Source of the DNA: Candidatus Neomicrothrix sp. UBA2974
GTDB taxonomy: Bacteria > Actinomycetota > Acidimicrobiia > Acidimicrobiales > MedAcidi-G1
DNA length: 47,256 nucleotides
Direction of reading: 5' to 3'
NCBI GenBank assembly: GCA_002348705.1
Contig: DEAU01000010.1
Span: 135,570 to 182,825 of the forward strand
The notes beneath the pieces are model-generated. The model searched no databases. It had not been told where the DNA came from and was given only the letters and a program-made list of their open reading frames with translations. Below, in pieces: positions 31,956 through 43,366 of the stretch (its first letter is position 1; each line of letters starts with the position of its first letter). The translations under genes and the position numbers were made by a program.

Positions 31956-33244
31956 GTTTGGTGATCCGAGGTGGTCGGGTCATTGACCAGAAGGGCGAGC
32001 GGAAGATTGATGTGGAGATCGGAGACGATGGTCGTATCGCTGCGGTAGGGACCGGATTGTCTGCCGAAGCAGATCTAGACGCCTCGGGCTGCATCGTTTC
32101 TCCGGGTTTCGTCGACCTTCATGCCCACCTACGTCAACCGGGCCAGGAGGAGGCAGAAACAATAGAGACCGGTGCTCGTGGCGGCTCTCTGGGGGGCTAC
32201 ACAGCTTTAGTAGCCATGCCGAACACCGAACCCGCTACCGACAGCGTTGCTGTCGTCGAACAGGTACGCAGTCTTGGCCGAGAGAGCATGTGTGAGATAG
32301 TCCCGTCAGCGGCCATGACCGTCGAAAGGGCGGGCGAAGACATGGCTCCCATGGGTGAACTTGTCGATGCTGGCGTCGGGATCTTCACCGATGACGGAAC
32401 TGGGCTGCAGGATCCTCGACTTATGCGCCGAATCATGGAGTACAGCACCGGCCTGACTGGACGGCTTGGTCGTCCGGTGATCCTGGCCCAGCACTGCGAG
32501 GTTTCTGCATTGTCGGCTGGCGGCTTCATGCACGAAGGCGAATGGTCGTCACGCCTTGGCATTCCCGGACAGCCTGCCGAAGCTGAGGAACTGATGGTCA
32601 TGAGAGATATCGCTCTGGTACGACTCACGGGTGCGCACATGCACTTTCAGCACTTGTCGACAGCCAGTTCGGTAGCCATGGTTCGCGGCGCTAAGGCTGC
32701 TGGCCTGCCGGTGACCGCTGAGGCCACCACCCACCACTTCACACTGACTGATGCGGCATGCGCCTCCTATGACCCCGTTTTCAAAGTCCACCCGCCACTT
32801 CGGACCGACGAGGACGTGGCCGCCATCAAAGAGGGCCTTGCTGACGGCACGATTGACGCAGTGGCCACTGATCATGCTCCCCATGCTCCCCATGTGAAGG
32901 AACGTCCTTTCGACGAGGCGCCGCCGGGGATGCTTGGCCTAGAGACGGCCTTCTCTCTAACGCTTACTGAGTCTGGACTCGACCTTCCTGAAGTTTTGGC
33001 AGTCCTTTCCTGGCGGCCAGCAGCTATTGCCGGATTAACCGACCGCCACGGGATATTCGTCGAGCCGGGAGCGCCTGCCAATCTGTGTGTAATCGACCCT
33101 GACGAGACTTGGACAGTCTCGGGAGCAGCCATGGCAAGTCGGAGTCTCAACACCCCCTACGAGGGGCGGAGCCTGCGAGGGCGAGTACGACACACAATCC
33201 GGGCCGGAGAACCGGTCGTTGTTGATGGAGAGGCCTGCCGTTGA
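31952..33244 (+). CDS. pyrC: Dihydroorotase, class I type
   Basis: Dihydroorotase closes carbamoyl aspartate to dihydroorotate. The 430-residue amidohydrolase has the zinc motif DLHAHLR (H57, H59), RGGSLGGYTALVAMPNT, the metal-ligand regions around LAQHCE and TAEATTHHFTLTD, the catalytic aspartate in DAVATDHAPH and the substrate loop APPGMLGLET. Length and order match the class I family of actinobacteria. ATG overlaps the pyrB stop (ATGA) and the stop overlaps the carA start (TTGA). Confidence 0.96.
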   Translation: MSLVIRGGRVIDQKGERKIDVEIGDDGRIAAVGTGLSAEADLDASGCIVSPGFVDLHAHLRQPGQEEAETIETGARGGSLGGYTALVAMPNTEPATDSVAVVEQVRSLGRESMCEIVPSAAMTVERAGEDMAPMGELVDAGVGIFTDDGTGLQDPRLMRRIMEYSTGLTGRLGRPVILAQHCEVSALSAGGFMHEGEWSSRLGIPGQPAEAEELMVMRDIALVRLTGAHMHFQHLSTASSVAMVRGAKAAGLPVTAEATTHHFTLTDAACASYDPVFKVHPPLRTDEDVAAIKEGLADGTIDAVATDHAPHAPHVKERPFDEAPPGMLGLETAFSLTLTESGLDLPEVLAVLSWRPAAIAGLTDRHGIFVEPGAPANLCVIDPDETWTVSGAAMASRSLNTPYEGRSLRGRVRHTIRAGEPVVVDGEACR

Positions 33245-34418
33245 TTTCCGGACGCGTCCGCCCGGCAGCCGCCGCGCTCGTCTTAGCCGACGGGGAGACT
33301 TTCGAAGGCGAGGCCATCGGCTTCCTACCGCCAGATGGCCTTACTACCGGCGAAGTTGTCTTCAATACGGTGATGTCGGGATATCAGGAGGTCATCACCG
33401 ATCCGTCATATGCCGGACAGATCATCACATTTACCGTGCCGCACATCGGCAATTACGGCGTGAACGAAAATGACTACGAGAGCCCTCGGCCGTTTTGTCG
33501 GGGCGTGGTAGTCCGGGATCTTGCAAGGCGTCGCAGCAACTGGCGGGCAACAGATGACTTGAGCGGCTTGCTGCGCACCCATGGAATTCCTGGCATCGCA
33601 GGGTTAGACACCCGGCGCCTCACTCGCCACTTGCGCGATGCCGGCGCAATGCCGGGCGCCTTTGGCACAGTTGACGAGGTTCGTCTGGCTGAAGCGGCGG
33701 CCGCCGAGCCGGGAACAGACGGCATCAACCTGGTCGCCTCGGTAACTCGCGAAGCGCCTACCACCGTGCGATCTGTGGGTGGTGCACGACGCATCGTCGC
33801 CTTCGATTTCGGCATCAAGGCGACCATCGTCCGTCACTTGGCTGAGCTAGGAGAGGTGACGGTTGTTCCTGCGTCGACCACTGCCGATGAGGTACTAGCC
33901 ATGGATCCCGATGGGGTCTTCCTGTCCAACGGCCCCGGTGATCCAGAGCCACTAGTAAACATTCGATTGGAGATTGCGGCGCTACTTGGTGAGGTGCCGG
34001 TTTTCGGGATCTGTCTAGGCCACCAGTTGCTTGCGGGCGCTTTGGGCGGCGAGACATTCAAGCTTCCGTTTGGCCACCACGGAGGCAACCATCCAGTTCG
34101 CAACCTGATTACGGGCACCGTCGAGATTACGAGTCAGAATCACAACTACTGCGTCACTGAGGGTTCGATAGCGTCCGCCGATCTCACCCATGTGAACCTG
34201 AACGATCACACTGTCGAGGGCATCCGCTGTCGGGACATCCCAGCCTTCAGCGTCCAGTACCACCCGGAGGCCGGACCAGGCCCGCATGACAGCCGGTATC
34301 TTTTCAACGAGTTTGACCAACTTATGGCCGCTTTCCGCAGTCCGACCCGTGGCCGTGATCTGATTCAAGGCGGTGTCTTCGAAGGTACCGACAGCGGCGT
34401 TGATGGAGGACACTCCTA

Positions 34419-34419
<1 letters not shown>
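33241..34419 (+). CDS. carA: Carbamoyl-phosphate synthase small (glutaminase) subunit
   Basis: CarA hydrolyses glutamine and delivers ammonia to CarB. The 392-residue protein has the N-terminal domain with LADGETFEGEAIG, VVFNTVMSGYQEVITDPSY and GIAGLDTRRLTRHLRD, and a class I glutaminase domain with C258 in VFGICLGHQLLAGALGG and H341/E343 in QYHPEAGPGPHD. The catalytic set is intact. TTG 33241 is an unusual start, but GGAGAGG (33227-33233) lies 7 bases upstream and it overlaps the pyrC stop. Its TAA stop overlaps the carB ATG by one base. Confidence 0.96.
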
Positions 34420-37751
<3,332 letters not shown>

Positions 37752-37767
37752 TGAGGCAACATTGAGA

Positions 37768-38697
37768 ATGGCTCGGTTGCCAGCCGTTGATCTGACGACT
37801 CATCTTGGGTCACTCTCATTGGACAACCCTGTGATGACTGCCTCCGGTACTGCTGGGTACGGCCACGAATTGGCCAACCATCTTGATCCCTCTGAGCTAG
37901 GTGCGGTCGTTGTTAAGTCGCTCCACGTTGAGCCTTGGGTTGGTAATCCGGGACCGAGGGTCCACGCGACGCCGTCAGGGATGGTCAACAGCGTGGGACT
38001 GCAGGGCCCCGGAGTAGAAGCATGGCTGGAACACGACCTGCCGGGCCTAATTGCTACCGGCGCTCGGGTAGTGGCCAGCATTTGGGGTCGGACGGTCGAC
38101 GAGTTTGCCCGGGCAGCGATACTCCTGGCCGAGGCGCCCCCAGAGGTGATTGCTCTAGAGGTAAATGCTTCGTGTCCAAACTTGGAGGACCGTCGTGCGC
38201 TATTCGCCCACTCAACCTCGGCTACCACCGAAGTCGTCGAGGCGTCAGCTGCGGCGTGTCGGCCACGTTGGGCCAAACTCAGCCTAAACACGCCCAACTT
38301 GCCGGACGTGGCCGCGGCTGCTGCAGCGGCTGGCGCTGAGGCAGTGACTGTGGCCAACACGGTCCTCGCCATGGTGGTTGATGTCGAGGCCCGCCGACCG
38401 CTCCTGGGAGCAGGTCGCGGTGGGTTGTCGGGTCCAGCCATCCGGCCGGCTGCCGTGCGGGCTGTCTACGACACCTACGAGGTCCTTAGTGACGTACCGA
38501 TCATCGGTGTTGGGGGGATTGCCTCGGCCCAAGATGCCGTCCAGTTTCTAATGGCCGGGGCGACAGCGGTGCAGATCGGGACAGCGACCTTTGCCGATCC
38601 TCGTGCTCCAGTTCGCATCTTGCGTGACATCGGACGATGGTGCGACCGCCGAGGTGTAGACCGGATAGCCGAATTGATCGGAGTAGCACATGGCTGA
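37768..38697 (+). CDS. pyrD: Dihydroorotate dehydrogenase, class 1 type
   Basis: PyrD oxidises dihydroorotate to orotate with FMN. The 309-residue protein shows NPVMTASGTAGYGHEL, NSVGLQGPGVEAWL, EVNASCPN with C136 as the catalytic base of class 1 enzymes (class 2 uses serine), the FMN-phosphate segment GVGGIASAQDAVQFLMAGA and AVQIGTA. It looks like the class 1B (PyrDB) kind, which normally needs the iron-sulfur/FAD partner PyrK, yet no pyrK lies in this operon. ATG 37768 gives the family start and has GAGG about 11 bases upstream; the longer in-frame start at 37657 lies inside carB. It overlaps pyrF by eight bases. Confidence 0.94.
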   Translation: MARLPAVDLTTHLGSLSLDNPVMTASGTAGYGHELANHLDPSELGAVVVKSLHVEPWVGNPGPRVHATPSGMVNSVGLQGPGVEAWLEHDLPGLIATGARVVASIWGRTVDEFARAAILLAEAPPEVIALEVNASCPNLEDRRALFAHSTSATTEVVEASAAACRPRWAKLSLNTPNLPDVAAAAAAAGAEAVTVANTVLAMVVDVEARRPLLGAGRGGLSGPAIRPAAVRAVYDTYEVLSDVPIIGVGGIASAQDAVQFLMAGATAVQIGTATFADPRAPVRILRDIGRWCDRRGVDRIAELIGVAHG

Positions 38698-39418
38698 ATC
38701 TCCCTCTGGCTTAGTCGACGTCGCTGAGACGATTCGGCGACGGCTTTGTCTGGTTCTCGACATTGATGATTTGGTGCTCGCACGTCGGACTGCCGACGAG
38801 TTGGCACCTTGGTTCTCCACGGTCAAGATTGGTCTCGAACTGTTTACCGCGGCGGGTCCAGAGGCTGTTGCGGTCTTTGTGGATCGTGGCTTCGACGTGT
38901 TCTGCGATCTGAAGCTGCACGACATTCCCCACACGGTCGGTGCAGCGGCTCGTGTGATTGGAGCCTCGGGCGCCCGATGGGCCACCGTCCATACCTCAGG
39001 CGGAAGCACGATGCTTCAAGCCGCAGTCGAAGGAATGGCAGAAGGAGCCGACCGGGTGGGCGCCGAGCCGCCTGGGATCCTGGGGGTGACGGTGTTGACC
39101 AGCGAGACGGTGGCGGGACGACACGTGCTGGAGGAGCGCTGTGCGCTGGCGGCCGACTCGGGTTGTGAAGGCATTGTTTGCGCGGCGCCGGACCTTCACG
39201 TCACTGAGGCTTGGGCGGATCGTCTGGTACGGGTAGTACCTGGGATCCGGATGCCTGGCGGAGACACCCATGACCAAGCCCGGGTGGCGGCACCCAGCGC
39301 GGCGGTGAAGGCAGGCGCTGATCTGCTAGTGGTGGGGCGTGCTGTCACCGCGGCGCCAAATCCTCCAGCCGCTGCCGCCGAACTAACTGCCGACTTGGCG
39401 GGCGACTTCGATGCTTGA
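38690..39418 (+). CDS. pyrF: Orotidine 5'-phosphate decarboxylase
   Basis: OMP decarboxylase makes UMP, the last step of the pathway. The 242-residue TIM-barrel protein has the catalytic tetrad region DLKLHDIP (D73, K75, D78), VKIGLELF, the threonine/histidine block TVHTSGGSTML, and the phosphate-binding end RMPGGDTHDQARVAAPSAA with LLVVGRAVTAAPNPPAAA. It resembles the PyrF type I subfamily. It closes the pyrR-pyrB-pyrC-carA-carB-pyrD-pyrF operon, so all enzymes from carbamoyl phosphate to UMP are encoded here except orotate phosphoribosyltransferase (pyrE). Confidence 0.96.
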   Translation: MAESPSGLVDVAETIRRRLCLVLDIDDLVLARRTADELAPWFSTVKIGLELFTAAGPEAVAVFVDRGFDVFCDLKLHDIPHTVGAAARVIGASGARWATVHTSGGSTMLQAAVEGMAEGADRVGAEPPGILGVTVLTSETVAGRHVLEERCALAADSGCEGIVCAAPDLHVTEAWADRLVRVVPGIRMPGGDTHDQARVAAPSAAVKAGADLLVVGRAVTAAPNPPAAAAELTADLAGDFDA

Positions 39419-39453
39419 TGGTTTTAGTTGAAATCTTGTTCACGGCGGAGTGC

Positions 39454-39481
39454 TCGACAGTTCCGCTGACCGGACTATGGT
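39454..39481 (+). promoter_or_regulatory. Promoter of mihF, leaderless type
   Basis: TCGACA (39454-39459) and TATGGT (39476-39481) are spaced 16 bases apart, like a housekeeping -35/-10 pair. TATGGT ends 7 bases before ATG 39489 and no Shine-Dalgarno is present. Confidence 0.5.
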
Positions 39482-39488
39482 CCGGGCC

Positions 39489-39803
39489 ATGGCTGGACTT
39501 CCCCAACTCACTGATGAACAGCGTCGTGCCGCCCTCGAGAAGGCTGCTGAGGCCCGCAGGGTTCGTGCGGCGGTTAAGAATCGTCTAAAGATGGGGTCGC
39601 TGACTCTGTCCGAACTGCTGGATCAGTCTGATAGCGACAAAGTCTTGGCCAAGTTGAAAGTGCTGGCCGTTCTCGAGTCGTTGCCGAAACTAGGCAAAGT
39701 GAAAGCTCGCAGGACCATGGAAGAGGTCGGCATCAGCGAGAGTCGCCGACTACGCGGCCTAGGTGCTCAGCAGCGTGCTGAGCTGGTTGCCCGCTTCGGC
39801 TGA
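39489..39803 (+). CDS. mihF: Actinobacterial integration host factor mIHF
   Basis: mIHF is a small nucleoid-associated DNA-binding protein found in actinobacteria, essential in mycobacteria. The 104-residue protein begins LPQLTDEQRRAALEKAAEAR, continues with RVRAAVKNRLKMGSLTLSELL and ends with the helix-two-turn-helix DNA-binding region LPKLGKVKARRTMEEVGI and RRLRGLGAQQRAELVARF. ATG 39489 matches the family start; the longer in-frame start at 39450 overlaps the promoter and was rejected. It precedes gmk as in mycobacteria and is strong evidence for the phylum. Confidence 0.96.
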   Translation: MAGLPQLTDEQRRAALEKAAEARRVRAAVKNRLKMGSLTLSELLDQSDSDKVLAKLKVLAVLESLPKLGKVKARRTMEEVGISESRRLRGLGAQQRAELVARFG

Positions 39804-39849
39804 CTCGGATCGCCGCCTCGGCTGCCATTGGCCCGTCCGATCGACGTCT

Positions 39850-40386
39850 GTGCTGTTAGTCGTTTTATCCGGCCCCGGTGGGGCTGGGAAAGGGACCATC
39901 GCTCGTGCGCTCGTTGAAGGTGATGCAGCGCTAGACCTGAGCCGGTCCTGGACCACACGTGGTCGCCGGGCCGACGACATTGAGGGCGCCTACGTTTTCG
40001 TGACCCGCGAGGAGTTCGAAGAGCATCGGGAGGCCGGGGGCTTCTTGGAATGGAATGAGTTCCTCGGCGAACTCTATGGAACGCCGGTATCGAACAGCGA
40101 TCGTGACCTGCTGCTGGAGATCGATGTGGCAGGTGGACATCAGGTACTAGAGCACCGTCCGGACGCTGTATGCCTCTTCGTTGACGCTCCGGACGACGAG
40201 GAACTCCGACGTCGCCTATTGGCTCGTGGCGATTCGATATCACGCGCCGACCAACGGGCTGAGGAAGCGATTCGGGAACGTGCTGAAGCCGATCGGTTGG
40301 GGTACGTGCGAGTAGTGAATGACGATCTACAAGCCACAGTAAGTGAGATCCAGAGCCTGATCGAAGCGGCGCGCCGCCAAGTTTGA
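39850..40386 (+). CDS. gmk: Guanylate kinase
   Basis: Gmk phosphorylates GMP to GDP. The protein (178 residues from GTG 39850) has the P-loop LSGPGGAGKGTIARAL (about 6-21), the GMP-binding segment SRSWTTRGRRADDIEGAYVFV, which varies from the common SxSxTTRxPRxxE pattern, then FLEWNEFLGELYGTPV and the lid RLLARGDSISRADQRAEEAIRE. The GMP-binding loop is more divergent than usual but the overall kinase frame is intact. The start lacks a clear Shine-Dalgarno and -10; it lies 46 bases after mihF. An in-frame start at 39763 would overlap mihF and add 29 unlikely residues. Confidence 0.9.
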   Translation: MLLVVLSGPGGAGKGTIARALVEGDAALDLSRSWTTRGRRADDIEGAYVFVTREEFEEHREAGGFLEWNEFLGELYGTPVSNSDRDLLLEIDVAGGHQVLEHRPDAVCLFVDAPDDEELRRRLLARGDSISRADQRAEEAIRERAEADRLGYVRVVNDDLQATVSEIQSLIEAARRQV

Positions 40387-40440
40387 CGCTAAGCGACCTT
40401 CGGGTACTCGGGTGTTCGAGGGTTCATCCGAAGCCGCTGC

Positions 40441-40496
40441 TACCCTGACGATCCGGATGGCTCCGACATGGGTTCTGTCGGCCTGACGAAGAAGGG
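40441..40496 (+). promoter_or_regulatory. rpoZ leader: possible -10, hairpin and Shine-Dalgarno
   Basis: TACCCT (40441-40446) could be a -10 box. CCGACA (40463-40468) and TGTCGG (40476-40481) form a perfect 6-bp stem with a 7-base loop. GAAGGG (about 40491-40496) is the Shine-Dalgarno for GTG 40505. Confidence 0.4.
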
Positions 40497-40504
40497 TTTT
40501 TCTG

Positions 40505-40873
40505 GTGCAGCGCTACGACAGCATGGTCAACCCCCAAATTGAGGGACTCCTTGACTCGGCCGACTCCAAGTTCCGTCTGGTTACCGTGAGTGCTAAGCGC
40601 TCTCGGCAGATCAACTCATATTTTGGCCAGTTGGGTGAAGGCTTGGGTGCTTCCATACCTCCGCAGGTGGCCTCCACCTCTCGTAAGCCGCTTTCCATAG
40701 CCTTTGAGGAGCTCTCGGTCGGCAAGATCGAAGCCGTCGAACCGCCGGACGAACCAGAGGACGTGGACGCCCTTTTGGACGCCATCGACGCCGAAATGGC
40801 TGAGCACCTAGCTGGCGACGCGTTGGACGTCTCGGAAGGCGAAACTGCTTCCGGCGAGCCCGAGGGCGCCTGA
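40505..40873 (+). CDS. rpoZ: RNA polymerase omega subunit
   Basis: Omega assists assembly of the beta-prime subunit. The 122-residue protein has the conserved core MVNPQIEGLLDSADSKFRLV, TVSAKRSRQINSYFGQLGEG and the actinobacterial RKPLSIAFEELSVGKI, followed by an acidic, Glu/Asp-rich tail (about 75-122) longer than in E. coli omega. GTG 40505 has a Shine-Dalgarno; ATG 40523 would remove six residues. The position between gmk and coaBC is the standard order. Confidence 0.95.
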   Translation: MQRYDSMVNPQIEGLLDSADSKFRLVTVSAKRSRQINSYFGQLGEGLGASIPPQVASTSRKPLSIAFEELSVGKIEAVEPPDEPEDVDALLDAIDAEMAEHLAGDALDVSEGETASGEPEGA

Positions 40874-40903
40874 CCGGACCTCCGGTCGCTCCCTCCAAGA
40901 GGG
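40872..40903 (+). other. Two tandem hairpins between rpoZ and coaBC
   Basis: GACCGG-ACCT-CCGGTC (40872-40887) overlaps the rpoZ stop, and CCCTC-CAA-GAGGG (40891-40903) has the coaBC Shine-Dalgarno in its 3' arm, 8 bases before ATG 40912. No T-tracts. They may adjust coaBC translation relative to rpoZ. Confidence 0.4.
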
Positions 40904-40911
40904 CGACATCC

Positions 40912-42156
40912 ATGGGATCCCTTGCTGGTCGCCGCATCGTTCTCGGCATCACCGGCGGTGTGGCTGCCTATAAGGCTGTTGAAGTGTGTCGTCGTCTGGT
41001 CGACGCCGGAGCTTACGTGGCGCCTGTGATGACGAAAGGGGCTTTGCGTTTTGTCGGGCGTGCCACCTTTGACGCTCTTGCCTCAGAGCCGGTTCAGACT
41101 TCGCTTTTCGACGAGGAATACCCGATTCCACACACCCGCCTGGGTCAGGGCGCGGACTTAGTGATTGTCTGCCCGGCTACGGCCCGCGTGCTGTCCGACT
41201 ACCGGACTGGCCGGTCGGCTGACCTATTGACCGCCACCTTGTTGGCTACCCGGGCACCTGTGATTGTTGCGCCCGCCATGCACACCGAGATGTGGGAGCA
41301 GGCCGCGGTGGCAGAGAACGTGGCCGTGTTAGCCGATCGCGGCGTGAACATTGTCGGCCCTGTTGCCGGTCGTCTAGCTGGCGGTGATTCGGGAGAAGGG
41401 CGGCTAGCCGAACCAGTGGAAATTGTGGCTGCAGCCCACGAGGTGCTTGGTGTCGCCACCGGGTCGGACGGGGGAGATCTGGCTGGTAAGCGCGTTGTAG
41501 TGACCGCCGGTGGGACTCGGGAACCGATCTGCCCGGTTCGCTTCCTTGGCAACCGGTCTTCTGGTCGTCAGGGCCATGCCCTAGCTGCCGAGGCTGCTGC
41601 CCGCGGTGCCGTCGTGGACTGTGTCACCACCCATCCGGACAGCGCTCCGATCGGCTCAGGTATCCGTGTTACTTCTGTCGACACCGCGGCAGAGATGGCC
41701 GAGGCGGTTGCCGGGCTTTCAGTGGAGGCCGACGTCATTCTGATGGCCGCTGCAGTGGCTGATTTTCGACCGATTGAGGTTGCCAACCAGAAGATCAAAA
41801 AAGAAGGTGGTGTCCCGGAGATCCGCCTCGAGCCAACGGTGGACATTCTGGCCACGCTTGGCCGTGATCGCCTTCCCGGCCAGGTCCTGGTGGGATTCGC
41901 TGCGGAGACCGATGATTTGCGCCAGAATGCCAAGGCAAAACTGCAGAGCAAGGGCGTTGACTTAATCGTGGCGAATGACGTTTCGGTCCCTGGTGTGGGC
42001 TTCGGGCACGAGACCAATGCCGTGGTTCTGTTGGATTCCGTCGGGGGTGCCGTCGAGGTTCCCTTGACTGACAAGAGAGAGGTGGCTCGGGTTGTGGTTG
42101 ACGCAGTGGTGAACCGTCTCCGAACCAACCGGTCTCTGAACGGAGACGACAAGTGA
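40912..42156 (+). CDS. coaBC: Bifunctional phosphopantothenoylcysteine decarboxylase / phosphopantothenate-cysteine ligase
   Basis: CoaBC performs two consecutive steps of coenzyme A synthesis. The 414-residue protein has an FMN-dependent CoaC domain (about 1-180) with VLGITGGVAAYKAVEVCRRL, FVGRATFDALAS (containing the active-site region), ADLVIVCPAT and PAMHTEMW, the actinobacterial form of the PxMNxxMW motif. A CoaB domain (about 190-410) follows with VVVTAGGTREPICPVRFLGN, RSSGRQGHALA, AAAVADFRP and the KIKKEGG lysine motif. Both activities should be intact. It overlaps metK by four bases (GTGA). Confidence 0.96.
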   Translation: MGSLAGRRIVLGITGGVAAYKAVEVCRRLVDAGAYVAPVMTKGALRFVGRATFDALASEPVQTSLFDEEYPIPHTRLGQGADLVIVCPATARVLSDYRTGRSADLLTATLLATRAPVIVAPAMHTEMWEQAAVAENVAVLADRGVNIVGPVAGRLAGGDSGEGRLAEPVEIVAAAHEVLGVATGSDGGDLAGKRVVVTAGGTREPICPVRFLGNRSSGRQGHALAAEAAARGAVVDCVTTHPDSAPIGSGIRVTSVDTAAEMAEAVAGLSVEADVILMAAAVADFRPIEVANQKIKKEGGVPEIRLEPTVDILATLGRDRLPGQVLVGFAAETDDLRQNAKAKLQSKGVDLIVANDVSVPGVGFGHETNAVVLLDSVGGAVEVPLTDKREVARVVVDAVVNRLRTNRSLNGDDK

Positions 42157-43346
42157 GCGAAAACTGGACCTTCACCTCAGAATCGGTGACGGAGGGTCAT
42201 CCAGACAAGATGGCTGACCAGATCTCAGACGCCGTTCTCGATGCCATGTTGGCCCAGGACCCCGAGAGCCGGGTTGCCTGCGAGACGCTCATTACCACTG
42301 GCCTAGTGGTAGTGGCCGGTGAGGTTACTTGTGGTGGCTATGTCGACATTCCAAAGACGGTTCGTAAGACGATTTGTGAGATCGGGTATGACCGTGAGGA
42401 CTTTGGCTTTGATGGGGAAACGTGTGGGGTGATGGTCACCCTCGATGGCCAGTCAGCTGATATCGCCCGTGGTGTTGATGCTGCCGAGGAGGTGAGGTCC
42501 GGGGCTTCAGACGATGACGATCTCGACCGTCAAGGGGCTGGCGACCAGGGAATGATGTTTGGTTTTGCCTGCGAGGAGACCGACGTCCTAATGCCCCTGC
42601 CCATTCACCTAGCGCATCGGATGGCTGAGAAGCACGCGGAGGTGCGGAAGGCGGGAACCGTCCCTTACCTCCGACCCGATGCCAAAACCCAGGTCACATT
42701 CGAGTATGAGGGCAACCGTCCAGTTCGCCTGAAGACGGTTCTGGTGTCGACCCAGCACAACGACGGAATCGACCGCGACTCGGAGATCCGGCCGGACCTC
42801 ATCGACCAGGTCATCCAGCCGGTTATCCCGCCTGAATTTTCCGAAGACGGTTACGAGGTGCATGTAAACCCGACTGGGCGCTTCGTGATTGGTGGACCAG
42901 TCGGCGATGCAGGCCTTACCGGCCGAAAGATCATCGTGGATACCTACGGCGGCATGGCTCGGCACGGAGGTGGCGCCTTTTCGGGAAAAGATCCCTCGAA
43001 GGTCGATCGGTCGGCGGCCTATGCGACTCGCTGGGTGGCGAAGAACTTGGTGGCGGCTGGCGCAGCCAGCCGGTGCGAGGTTCAAGTGGCCTATGCCATT
43101 GGTATGGCGCGTCCGGTCTCGGTCTTGGTTGAGACCTTTGGCACAGAACGGATTGATCCCGTGCGGATCGCCGACTGTGTCCAGGAGATCTTTGACTTGC
43201 GCCCGTCGGCAATCATCCGCGACCTTGACCTAAAGAGGCCGATTTATCGGGCAACCGCGGCCTACGGGCATTTCGGGCGTGACGGCATGCCGTGGGAGTC
43301 CACGGACCGTGCCGATGACGTTCGGTCGTTCCTGGGTCTGGGCTGA
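42153..43346 (+). CDS. metK: S-adenosylmethionine synthetase
   Basis: MetK makes SAM from methionine and ATP. The 397-residue protein is canonical: TFTSESVTEGHPDKMADQIS at the start, GAGDQGMMFGFACEETDVLM, the P-loop-like GGGAFSGKDPSKVDRSAAYA and the C-terminal YRATAAYGHFGRDGMPWE. GTG overlaps the coaBC stop, and no SAM riboswitch is seen, so expression follows rpoZ-coaBC. SAM also supplies QueA and the methyltransferases of this window. Confidence 0.97.
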   Translation: MSENWTFTSESVTEGHPDKMADQISDAVLDAMLAQDPESRVACETLITTGLVVVAGEVTCGGYVDIPKTVRKTICEIGYDREDFGFDGETCGVMVTLDGQSADIARGVDAAEEVRSGASDDDDLDRQGAGDQGMMFGFACEETDVLMPLPIHLAHRMAEKHAEVRKAGTVPYLRPDAKTQVTFEYEGNRPVRLKTVLVSTQHNDGIDRDSEIRPDLIDQVIQPVIPPEFSEDGYEVHVNPTGRFVIGGPVGDAGLTGRKIIVDTYGGMARHGGGAFSGKDPSKVDRSAAYATRWVAKNLVAAGAASRCEVQVAYAIGMARPVSVLVETFGTERIDPVRIADCVQEIFDLRPSAIIRDLDLKRPIYRATAAYGHFGRDGMPWESTDRADDVRSFLGLG

Positions 43347-43366
43347 AGAAGGGGCCAGCGCGCCCC

